DNA from: Haematomicrobium sanguinis DSM 21259
GTDB lineage: Bacteria; Actinomycetota; Actinomycetes; Actinomycetales; Micrococcaceae
Assembly (NCBI RefSeq): GCF_000688395.1
Contig: NZ_JIAG01000011.1
Coordinates: forward strand, 49,390 to 113,389
DNA: 64,000 nt
Direction of reading: 5' to 3'
Below, piece after piece: positions 17,452 through 25,074 of the stretch. A program made the translations under genes and the position numbers. How positions within the stretch are numbered: position 1 is the stretch's first letter; each line of letters opens with the position of its first letter. Below the pieces are notes generated by a model, which saw only the letters and a program-made list of their open reading frames with translations, did not search any database and was not told the DNA's origin.

Positions 17452-18666
17452 ATGGCTCCACACACTCGGGTTTATCGCTGGATGCAGCGGAACCGCTTTC
17501 TTGTTGATCTGCTGACGGCGTTTTTGCTGTGGATCGTGCTTGCCGTGCCTATGGGTATCAGCTATCTGGCGTGGGGCGCCATCGTCTCGACCGCGTTGAT
17601 TCTGCCATTGCCGTGGCGCCGGGTGCGTCCGGAATGGGCCGGCATCGCGTCGATCGTGGTGTGTGCGGTGCTCTGGGTCTTGAATGTGGGGCCGACGCCT
17701 GCCCTCGTGAGTGTCCTCATCATCATTTACTCTATGGCGGCGTACGGCAAGCGGTGGGCAAGCTTCCTCGGTCTCGGCGCCGGTTTTGTCGGCGCTCTCC
17801 TCTTTGCGTACCGCAATGCTTGGGCGGCTTGGGGCACTGCGCCTACGGACTTTGAAGTCATTCCGCCGGGTGATGCGCCGTGGCAATCCAAGGTCTTTTT
17901 GGCTGTGCTCATTGCGTTGGCTGTGGGAGTTGCCTGGCTGTTGGGCGATTTGACGCGGACCCGTCGCCTGGCAGTCAAGGCGTTGGAGGATCGGGCGCAT
18001 CGGCTGGAAGTGGAACAACAGCAAGAGCGCGATTTGGCGGCGGCCGACGAACGCAGCCATATTGCACGGGAGATGCATGACATTGTTGCGCACTCTCTCT
18101 CCGTCATCATTACGCAATCGGATGGTGCGCGCTATGCCTCGCGCACTGACCCGGAGGTCGCGGTCAAGACGCTGGGGACGATCGCCGAAACCGGCCGCTC
18201 CTCGCTGCGGGAAATGCGGCGGTTACTGGGAGTTTTGCGCAGTGATGAGGCGATGGCAACCAGGCCGCTGCCCACGCTTGCAGATATCCCCTCACTGGTC
18301 GAGTCGGTGAGGACGTCCGGGGTGGACGTGAGTTTGTCGAGTGTCGGGGAGCCGCGCCGGGAGTTGCCGCCGGGGGCCGAGTTGACCGCATATCGCGTGA
18401 TTCAAGAGAGCCTGACCAACACGATGAAGCATGCCGGGGAGAATGCCAGGGCAACGGTGTCTTTGACGTGGGATGGGAAAGGACTGCACATCGAGGTCTC
18501 AGATGACGGACGGGGCGCGGCTGCAGACCCCGCCACCGTGGGTGCACAACAAGGACTGGTCGGGATGCGAGAGAGAGTGGGCCTTTACGATGGTCAAGTG
18601 CAGGCCGGCCCGCGCACCGGTGGGGGGTTCACGGTATCCGTTTTCATTCCCTACAGTGAAGCGTGA
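17452..18666 (+). CDS. Sensor histidine kinase (NarL/DesK type)
   Basis: 404 residues from ATG at 17452; a longer frame from 17383 is possible but adds an atypical Cys/Arg-rich leader. About five transmembrane segments (roughly 18-35, 40-55, 63-79, 84-100, 104-120, then one at 150-165) precede a HisKA_3 domain with phospho-accepting His209 in REMHDIVAHSLSV. The C-terminal HATPase has DDGRGA and GLVGMRERV. The first-segment helices carry no obvious ligand domain, so the signal may be sensed in the membrane. It forms an operon with the response regulator 59 bp downstream. Confidence 0.9.
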   Translation: MAPHTRVYRWMQRNRFLVDLLTAFLLWIVLAVPMGISYLAWGAIVSTALILPLPWRRVRPEWAGIASIVVCAVLWVLNVGPTPALVSVLIIIYSMAAYGKRWASFLGLGAGFVGALLFAYRNAWAAWGTAPTDFEVIPPGDAPWQSKVFLAVLIALAVGVAWLLGDLTRTRRLAVKALEDRAHRLEVEQQQERDLAAADERSHIAREMHDIVAHSLSVIITQSDGARYASRTDPEVAVKTLGTIAETGRSSLREMRRLLGVLRSDEAMATRPLPTLADIPSLVESVRTSGVDVSLSSVGEPRRELPPGAELTAYRVIQESLTNTMKHAGENARATVSLTWDGKGLHIEVSDDGRGAAADPATVGAQQGLVGMRERVGLYDGQVQAGPRTGGGFTVSVFIPYSEA

Positions 18667-18725
18667 GGACGAACACTTCGAGTGCCTGCGATGAGCATGG
18701 CAAGTATGGCAATGGGAGCGGAGCA

Positions 18726-19496
18726 ATGAGCGATATCGGTAGTGACCAGGGAGCTGGCGTGGACGTGGGCTCAGGCTCTGGCGCAGATGCTGAATCTCAT
18801 TCGGAAAAGATTCGCGTTGCCCTGGTGGATGACCAAGTTTTGGTGCGTTCCGGGTTTGAAATGCTCATTAATTCTCAACCGGACTTGGAGGTAGTGGCGC
18901 AGGCCAGCAATGGGCGCGAGGCGCTTGCTGCGCTGAGTGCTACCCGTGTCGACGTGGTGTTGATGGACGTGCGCATGCCGGGAATGGATGGGCTGGAAGC
19001 AACCGAAAAACTCTTGGAACGCGCCGCCGCGCAACCTGCAGGTTCGGCGCATGGCGAGCTCAAAATTGTTGTACTGACCACCTTTGACTTGGATGAATAC
19101 GCCCTTGCCGCCGTGCGTGCGGGAGCGAGCGGCTTCTTGCTCAAGGATGCGCCGCCCGAGGAGCTACTCGAAGCGATCCGCACCGTCTACCGAGGCGACG
19201 CCGTCATTGCCCCCTCAACCACGAAACGTCTGCTGAATCATGTGGCGCCGCTTCTGCGCGAACCGTCCACTGCCCAGGCCGAAAAAGCGCACTTGGTCGA
19301 AACCCTGACCGCCCGCGAACACGAAGTTTTCACCCTCATAGCTCAGGGCTTGGCGAACCCGGAGATCGCGGCTCAACTTTTCGTGTCTGAGGCCACGGTC
19401 AAGACCCACGTGGGGCATATTCTGGCCAAGCTCAAAGCGCGGGATCGTGTGCACGCCGTGGTGATTGCGTACGAGACGGGGATTGTCACCCCCTAA
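18726..19496 (+). CDS. LuxR/NarL-family response regulator
   Basis: 256 residues from ATG 18726, preceded by GGGAGCGGAG; an upstream GTG at 18663 is in frame but has no such site. A Gly/Ser/Asp-rich leader of about 27 residues precedes the receiver domain, which has DD at 35-36, phospho-accepting Asp81 in VVLMDVRMPGMDG, and a late Lys in FLLKDAPP. The C-terminal GerE helix-turn-helix is LTAREHEVFTLIAQGLANPEIA with VSEATVKTHVGHILAKL. It is the partner of the adjacent kinase. Targets are unknown; divergent leuB or the downstream ABC exporter are the nearest candidates. Confidence 0.9.
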   Translation: MSDIGSDQGAGVDVGSGSGADAESHSEKIRVALVDDQVLVRSGFEMLINSQPDLEVVAQASNGREALAALSATRVDVVLMDVRMPGMDGLEATEKLLERAAAQPAGSAHGELKIVVLTTFDLDEYALAAVRAGASGFLLKDAPPEELLEAIRTVYRGDAVIAPSTTKRLLNHVAPLLREPSTAQAEKAHLVETLTAREHEVFTLIAQGLANPEIAAQLFVSEATVKTHVGHILAKLKARDRVHAVVIAYETGIVTP

Positions 19497-19607
19497 CCCA
19501 AATGATCAACGAAGCAGAACTTTTGGTGGGAGTGCTCTTGCGGTTTTGGATCATTGTTGCAAGGGTGAAGTGTGTAATTGGCTGGTGACTATATTTGGGG
19601 GCAGGCC

Positions 19608-19979
19608 ATGAGTCAGCTCAGAGCCGACGCCAATGCATTGGCCGGTTTTTCCGGAAATCTTGCCGCGCACGCAGCAGAGCTAGAGTCGCGGGTGATTGAT
19701 ATCCAGGCTTGAGCGGTTCAGGTCTTCGGCTCCAGTTGGAGCGGGACTGCCGCAGATGAGGTTCGACAATCCTTTGATGGGTGGATGACAAGCGCTCGAA
19801 GTGTGTGGGAAGCGCTGAACGGGTTGTCGTCATTTGTGAATGTGAGCGCGGAAAGCTACGAAATCTCCGAGCAGACATTGTCCAGGGCCGCTGAAAGCGC
19901 GTCGGGAATCGACTTCACTCCGCCGACCACCAATGGCGGCCCTACTCCTGATCCGCGGATAAGAAACCAAGTGCAATGA
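19608..19979 (+). pseudogene. WXG100-like ESX secreted protein with in-frame TGA
   Basis: The frame starts with ATG 19608 after a GGGGGCAGG site and runs 123 codons, but codon 35 (19710-19712) is TGA. Both sides read as one WXG100-like helical hairpin: MSQLRADANALAGFSGNLAA before it and VFGSSWSGTAADEVRQSFDG after it, the latter holding the W-S-G turn. The stop overlaps the next gene's ATG (ATGA). The single point change (for example from CGA or TGG) suggests a recent nonsense mutation, or less likely readthrough. WXG100 proteins are small substrates or partners of type VII secretion; no secretion ATPase lies in the window. Confidence 0.75.
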
Positions 19980-20266
19980 GCGTCGAATTCGAAGCTAACA
20001 GCGAAGACATGGCGACCCTGGTCTCCGACATGACGGCAGTGACAGTGTATGTTCAAGAGCTCATGGCGCAAGTGGGTTCACGCACCCGCACCGAAGGTGC
20101 GGCGTGGGCAGGCGCTGCATCCGACTCTCTCATGGGTCAGATGGCGGTCTGGCAGACCGAAAGGAATGCCATGGTCACCGAATTGCAAACCCTCGTGGGG
20201 TGGGTTAGCAAAGCGAGGTAACAATACGAGCTTGCCTCCGAGGCGATACGACAGGCTTGGGCATAA
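19976..20266 (+). pseudogene. Second WXG100-like protein with in-frame TAA near its end
   Basis: ATG 19976 opens 81 codons containing the W-x-G turn GAAWAGAASDSL (about 43-54). TAA at 20219-20221 stops it. The same frame continues for 14 codons (QYELASEAIRQAWA) to a second TAA at 20264; that tail is what the C-terminal helix of a WXG100 protein normally looks like, including the Y-x3-[DE] style export region (YELASE). The gene is therefore probably truncated by one nonsense change that removes the secretion signal. It sits between the other WXG100 gene and the toxin gene. Confidence 0.65.
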
Positions 20267-20309
20267 CATTGAGCTGCCAAAATTCTGTCAACGAGATCGC
20301 GGGGGAGCC

Positions 20310-21975
20310 ATGCGAGTAGCGATTAACACGGATAGTTTTTTTGCCAGCGCGGCCGTCATCGGGTTTGCCGGCAGTGACTTGGATGATGTTTTGTCCACAC
20401 TTCAGTCCGCACGCTCTGGAACCACCGGGATGGGTGGCAACGATGATGGCTGATTAGAGTTCGCCCAGAGTTACGACCAATCCGCGGGTGCAAGTGGCGA
20501 AGCGATTAGCACCTGTGCGGAAGCATGTCGCGGCTTCGAAACCAAACTGCGCGGCACCGCTGCGGCATGGACCAGTGCCGAGTTCTATGCTGCCGGTGGT
20601 CAGGGCCCGCAAGGTGAGGCTCCTAACGGAGGCGGCGGCTTTCCTTCCTGCGTGATGACTGCACCGTCGGCCATTGGTGACCCGATGCCGCTACCGGAGG
20701 GCTGGGAAGTCATCCAGTCCCTTGTGGGGATGCTTTGGCCCAACGGCGATGAGGAAATGCTCAAAAGCGCCGGAAACGCCTGGCGTGATGCAGGTGCTGG
20801 CATCGATCAGGCACGGGCGCAATCAGAGCGGGGAATCGGCCTATTGTCCGGTCAGCGCTCCCCCGAACTATATGTCATCGAGGGCGCGCTGGAAGAGTTC
20901 CGTGGACAGTTGAGTGAATTGGCCTCGGCCTGCAACGAACTTGGCGACTCATGCACCGAATACGCGAATGAATTGCAGACCTCGCATGAGCAGGTCCGCA
21001 ATGAACTGGTAATGCTACTTGCCACTGAAGTGGCGATTGCTGGTGTGAGCCTCGCGGCTTCTATCTTGACCGTTGGTATCTCTGCGTTCGTGGGAGCAGC
21101 CGCGGGTGCCGCTCAGCTGTCCGCAACCGCCGCACGCGTTGCGTCAATCATTAGGATCGTGGTCTCGGCCGCCTCGCGTGTTGGCACCAGGATTAGCGGT
21201 GTCGCCTCTCGCGTGAGTTCGGTCACGGCACGGATTGGAAATCTTCGGGTGATTCGTGCGGTGTCGTATGCGGGGAATAAGGCTCCACGGTGGGTGCGGA
21301 TCACTGCTGGGCAGTCGGTGGAGATGGCCACCAATGTGGGCATTGACTTCATTCTCGGCGGCGGGCAGATCACCAACCTGGGTGCCACCCTTCTCGGCGG
21401 GATTCGGGCGCCCGGATTCAGGCCGCGACCACCCGTCCCGGGCGGCAGCGGAGGGCCGCCGAGTGTGCGTCCGCCACGCCCGTCCAACCCGAACGGCGTT
21501 GTCCCACAGGTTCCGCGGTTGGGTCCACCGAACACGAACGGGCTGCGGTATCCGGACCCGATGCCGGGCGTTGGGACGAAAGTTGGTGTAGGTGAAGTGG
21601 TCCCCCGGGGACGCCCGCGCAACCCACATATCGATTACCAACTCCGCGTCACTGGCCACACCCGCACCCCCGACGGTAAAGTCCCCGAGTACCGCGTCAA
21701 CGGAGTCGACTTCGACGGATTCGCTTACACCGGCCAACCACCCACACCCACCCGCCCTCCTCGACGCCAAAAACGGCTACGCCTTCCTCCAAAACCCCAA
21801 CTGGAACCCCAAAGCAGTCGAAAGCATTATCGAGTCCGCGAAGAGACAATATCGAGCCGCACGCCAAGCTGGCGTCTCGGTCACGTGGATTGTGTCGACC
21901 AAGGCAGGCGCGGACGCTTTAAGGAAGTTGTTCTTGAGGGCGAACGTGCAGATCAATGTTGTTTTTCAACCATAA
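20310..21975 (+). pseudogene. ESX-type polymorphic toxin with Tox-REase-5-like tail, nonsense and frameshift
   Basis: ATG 20310 follows GGGGGAG. Codon 48 is TGA (20451-20453), but the frame continues intact through about 470 codons: helical WXG/LXG-like N-terminus, an Ala/Val-rich hydrophobic central region (ATEVAIAGVSLAASILTVG), then a Pro/Gly-rich linker. The C-terminal toxin domain reads YRVNGVDFDGF in this frame and then must shift +1 within about 21720-21757 to continue LLDAKNGYAFLQNPNWNP to VSTKAGADALRKLF and the stop at 21973. FDG...DAK..Y and the late A-DA-RKLF resemble the Tox-REase-5 nuclease family. Translated as it stands, residues after PPTPTRPP are out of frame up to 22064. Two independent lesions indicate an inactive toxin. 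Confidence 0.78.
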
Positions 21976-22032
21976 TAGAGATATTATTTTTACATAATTC
22001 AACCTTCTATTTCCAGGAGGAACACTGTCCTA

Positions 22033-22776
22033 ATGGGTCTAGATTTATCCTTTCCTTTCGTTGATGCCTGGTGGGCTGGGCGCGCCACCACGCCGGAAAT
22101 CATCGTGGGTGACATTGACCGAACCCTGGAGTTCATCAAACCCTACGCCACGACAACGGAAAGCTGGGAAGTTGGTAATCCTGACAAGGACTGGCCAGAC
22201 ACCTACGACGAAAAACTAGCGATTGTCGAGTCACGAGTTTCCAAGACCGACCCCGATGATAACGGGAATGTCGAAGCGCAACCAGAATTCGGGTACAGCG
22301 TCAGTTTATTTCCTTTGGGAGAGCCCAGTACAGACAGAAGTATAACTACTTTGAGGTTCTGGTCGGGCTCACAGGCGCCGGCAGACGGAATGGTTTATAA
22401 TCGGGTCACTGTCAATTTTAAAAAAATGGGCAATCCCCTTACTTCTGAGCCGTTCGTGAAGCTTTTTGGATCATTGTCGTCGATCTGGCACCCCGATTTT
22501 GTATCGTTCTCATCTGATGGAACGAGGGAACTAGTGGACGTTTCGTTTACGAGTCCGCGTCCGGGGTTGATGATGTGGTTTAGCGACCGGTTACCGTGCG
22601 CGCCAGGTGTGAAGAGTTTGGGGTATCCACGCTTGGGTGAGGGCGTGCTGGTGGATCTGCGATCCCTGGTAGAAGACTCTGATGATCCGGTGGCATCCCT
22701 CACAAAGGTGTATACGCAGCTGGAAGGGGTGGGAGCGTTTGATCCGATCCCACCAATGTCCCCGCTCGAGCACTAA
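22033..22776 (+). CDS. Immunity protein, Imm52-like, cognate of the Tox-REase-5-like toxin
   Basis: 247 residues, uninterrupted. It opens MGLDLSFPFVDAWWAGRATT with the conserved Trp pair and has FTSPRPGLMMWFSDRLPC and PVASLTKVYTQLE toward the C-terminus. Imm52-type proteins are the usual neighbours of Tox-REase-5 toxins and bind the nuclease in the cytosol. A good ribosome site (CAGGAGGAA, 22014-22022) precedes ATG 22033. It is the only intact gene of this locus, so protection seems to be retained after the toxin was lost. The family name rests on memory of the pairing and the sequence look, not on a search. Confidence 0.75.
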   Translation: MGLDLSFPFVDAWWAGRATTPEIIVGDIDRTLEFIKPYATTTESWEVGNPDKDWPDTYDEKLAIVESRVSKTDPDDNGNVEAQPEFGYSVSLFPLGEPSTDRSITTLRFWSGSQAPADGMVYNRVTVNFKKMGNPLTSEPFVKLFGSLSSIWHPDFVSFSSDGTRELVDVSFTSPRPGLMMWFSDRLPCAPGVKSLGYPRLGEGVLVDLRSLVEDSDDPVASLTKVYTQLEGVGAFDPIPPMSPLEH

Positions 22777-22991
22777 GCACTCACAGCACCCTTGAGGAAC
22801 GGCTCCGATCCTGGAGTGAAGCTCCATGATTGGATCTACGTTGCCGGCACCACGATCGCTACCGGGCCACTCCCCCGAATCGTGTCGTTCCGGCGACCCC
22901 CACGAACGCTGACTGGCGGCAGTGAAGTGACTATCGTCGTCGCACATCACCCGACTAAACCTGGAAACAGCCAACAAGTGACCGCCTGCAG

Positions 22992-23404
22992 CGCCCGTCC
23001 AACCCGAAGGACGTTGTCCCAAAGGTTCCGCGGCTGGAGCCCCGAACACGCACGGACTGCGGTATCCGGGCCCGATGCCCAAGGTCGGGGACCAGATCGG
23101 CATCGGGGACGTCGTTGCCAGGGGCGGCCACGCAACACACATATTGATTACCAACTGCGCGTCACCGGCCACACCCGCACCCACGCTCGTCGACGCCAAA
23201 AACGGCTACGCCTTCCTCCAAAACTCCAACTGGAACCCCAAGGCAGTCGAAAGCATTATCGAGTCCGCGCGGAGGCAAGAAAATGCCGCTGTGAAAGCGG
23301 GTGCTTCAGCGACGTGGCTCGTTTCGACCAAAGCTGGAGCAGATGCCTTGAGAAAGCTCTTTGCCGATCGTGAGATATCAGTTACCATCATTTTTCCACC
23401 ATGA
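22992..23404 (+). pseudogene. Orphan toxin C-terminal cassette, deleted and frameshifted
   Basis: Duplicates the linker and toxin tail found at about 21480-21975. Shared landmarks are CGCCCGTCCAACCCGAA, CATATTGATTACCAACTGCG-like sequence and the CTCGTCGACGCCAAAAACGG stretch. One base is lost near 23033 relative to the upstream copy. About 85 bases covering YRVNGVDFDGF are missing around 23184, apparently between short CACCCGC repeats. What remains in frame reads LVDAKNGYAFLQNSNWNP to VSTKAGADALRKLF, stop at 23402-23404. The FDG half of the predicted active site is gone, so the product cannot be an active nuclease. Upstream bases 22777-22991 hold nothing else recognisable. Confidence 0.7.
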
Positions 23405-23450
23405 TAGCCTGGTTTGCTTTTTATTATTATTTAGAGGTAATATTAAAAAC

Positions 23451-24070
23451 ATGTCAATATTTTCTGGTCGGATCCGATTAGACGCGTGGTGGGGTGCTCG
23501 AGCGACCAAACCGATATTGTTGCTCGCAACGTTTCTCGAACAGACCCCGATTCACACGGGAACGTTCAGGATCGATCAGACAGAGGTTATGCCGTCGCCC
23601 TCGCGTCAGCCACTAAAGCACCCGCAACAAATGCAGTGGGTTACGTTCGCTTCTCGGCTGGATCCCAATCACCAGTTCGGAGCATGATCTTCAATCGAGT
23701 TGAAGTTGAATCTTCTGAGGATAACGGAAATTTTTACATAGATTTCTCAACGTCCGCATTACTCAGTATTTGCCAAATTTGGCTTCCTGACTTCGTTTCC
23801 CTATCAACGGGTGGAACAAGAACTTTAGTCGACCGAACTTTTACGAGTCCGCGTCCCGGGTTGGTGATGTGGTTTAGTGATCGGTTGCCGTGTGCGCCCG
23901 GTGTGGCAGCGTTGGGGTATCCACGACTGGGTGACGGCGTGCTGGTGGATCTACGAGCCCTTATAGAAGACTCTGATGATCCAGTGGCATCACTCAAAAA
24001 GGTGTATACGCAATTGGAAGAGGTGGGAGCGTTCGACCCGGTCCCACCCACCTCGCCACTCGAGAACTAA
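23451..24070 (+). pseudogene. Second Imm52-like immunity gene, internally deleted
   Basis: ATG 23451, preceded by AGAGGTAAT, starts MSIFSGRIRLDAWWGARATKP, clearly homologous to the first immunity protein. About 45 codons are then missing and the frame changes: the rest (NVSRTDPDSHGNVQ through LVMWFSDRLPCAPGV to PTSPLEN) is in the frame that opens at 23486. Similarity to the intact gene is highest over the last 75 codons. The pair with the preceding orphan cassette shows that a whole toxin-tail/immunity unit was duplicated and has decayed. Confidence 0.72.
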
Positions 24071-24289
24071 GCAAAGGCAGCAGTGCCAAACCCGTCGCCA
24101 TGGTGACCACAGGATTAGCAAACGTCACCGCGCTAAGCGAGCAACGCCGTCGTACGTGGCAAGACAACTTTTGCGAGGCCTGATTCGACAGAGCTCAACG
24201 GGAACTCCTACCAGGGTCGGAGCAGGCAGCACCCAGAAACCTCCCAACGGTCGAGGGCACGCGAAAAGCCGGCCGCATACCGTGGAAAT

Positions 24290-25069
24290 ATGACCACGAA
24301 CATCACTGATGAAACCATGCCTGCCCGGCAAGTCAGCGCCGTCCGCGCACGCTCTCTCACCAAAACCTACGGACGCGGTGAAACCACCGTCCACGCTCTG
24401 CGCAATGTCGATATTGACTTTGAGGCCGGAAAATTCACCGCCATCATGGGCCCATCCGGCTCCGGCAAGTCCACACTCATGCACACTCTTGCAGGCCTGG
24501 ACACCACTGACTCCGGTGAGATTTGGATTGGTGGCGCCAATAGCCAGCCGGTACTGATCACCTCACTGAGCGACAAAGACCTCACGACTCTGCGACGTGA
24601 CCGCGTCGGCTTTGTGTTCCAGTCCTTCAACCTTGTCCCCACCTTAGACGCCAAGGCCAACATCACTCTTCCGGTGGCTCTGGCCGGAACCCACGTTGAC
24701 CAAGAATGGTTTGACTTCGTCGTCACCACGTTGGGTCTCAAGGACCGTTTGAACCACAAACCGCACGAACTCTCCGGGGGCCAGCAGCAACGCGTCGCCG
24801 TTGCACGCGCCCTGCTCACCCGCCCGGACGTGATTTTCGCCGACGAGCCCACCGGAAACCTGGACTCCAAGGTCGGCGCCGAGGTGCTCTCGCTTCTGCG
24901 CCGCAGCGCCCGCGAGTTCGGACAATCCATCATCATGGTCACCCATGATCCGGTCGCCGCCTCCTACGCGGACCGCGTGGTCCTGCTCAGCGACGGCCAC
25001 ATCGCCGGAGAACTCTCCAACCCGACCCCGGAGTCCGTGCTTGCCGCGCTCTCCAACCTGGGGGAATAG
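24290..25069 (+). CDS. ABC transporter ATP-binding protein (MacB/LolD type)
   Basis: 259 residues. Walker A GPSGSGKST (54-62), Q-loop VFQSFNLVPTLDA, signature LSGGQQQRVAVARAL, Walker B VIFADEPTGNLD and switch His in MVTHDP. Energises the FtsX-like permease whose gene starts five bases downstream. Such pairs export lipoproteins or peptides, or act as mechanotransmission pairs like FtsEX and antimicrobial-peptide resistance systems. The preceding 24071-24289 region contains no gene and should hold the promoter. ATG at 24290. Confidence 0.94.
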   Translation: MTTNITDETMPARQVSAVRARSLTKTYGRGETTVHALRNVDIDFEAGKFTAIMGPSGSGKSTLMHTLAGLDTTDSGEIWIGGANSQPVLITSLSDKDLTTLRRDRVGFVFQSFNLVPTLDAKANITLPVALAGTHVDQEWFDFVVTTLGLKDRLNHKPHELSGGQQQRVAVARALLTRPDVIFADEPTGNLDSKVGAEVLSLLRRSAREFGQSIIMVTHDPVAASYADRVVLLSDGHIAGELSNPTPESVLAALSNLGE

Positions 25070-25074
25070 GCGCC

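Noticed and set aside
17335..18117. 260-codon minus-strand ORF over the sensor kinase
   Set aside because: The plus strand has the kinase membrane helices and REMHDIVAHS box; the minus frame is basic low complexity.
19710..20453. Selenocysteine or stop reassignment as the reason for the in-frame TGA codons
   Set aside because: One of the three stops is TAA, the positions are not Cys-like, and other genes here end with TGA normally. Mutation is simpler; kept only as a weak alternative.
22792..23373. 193-codon plus-strand ORF across the second toxin cassette
   Set aside because: It mixes frames of the duplicated toxin tail; the family-like sequence changes frame twice, so this is a pseudogene trace and not a new protein.
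19497..24289. A functional type VII secretion system
   Set aside because: Only substrates and toxin/immunity genes are present; no EccB, EccC, EccD, EccE or mycosin gene lies in the window.
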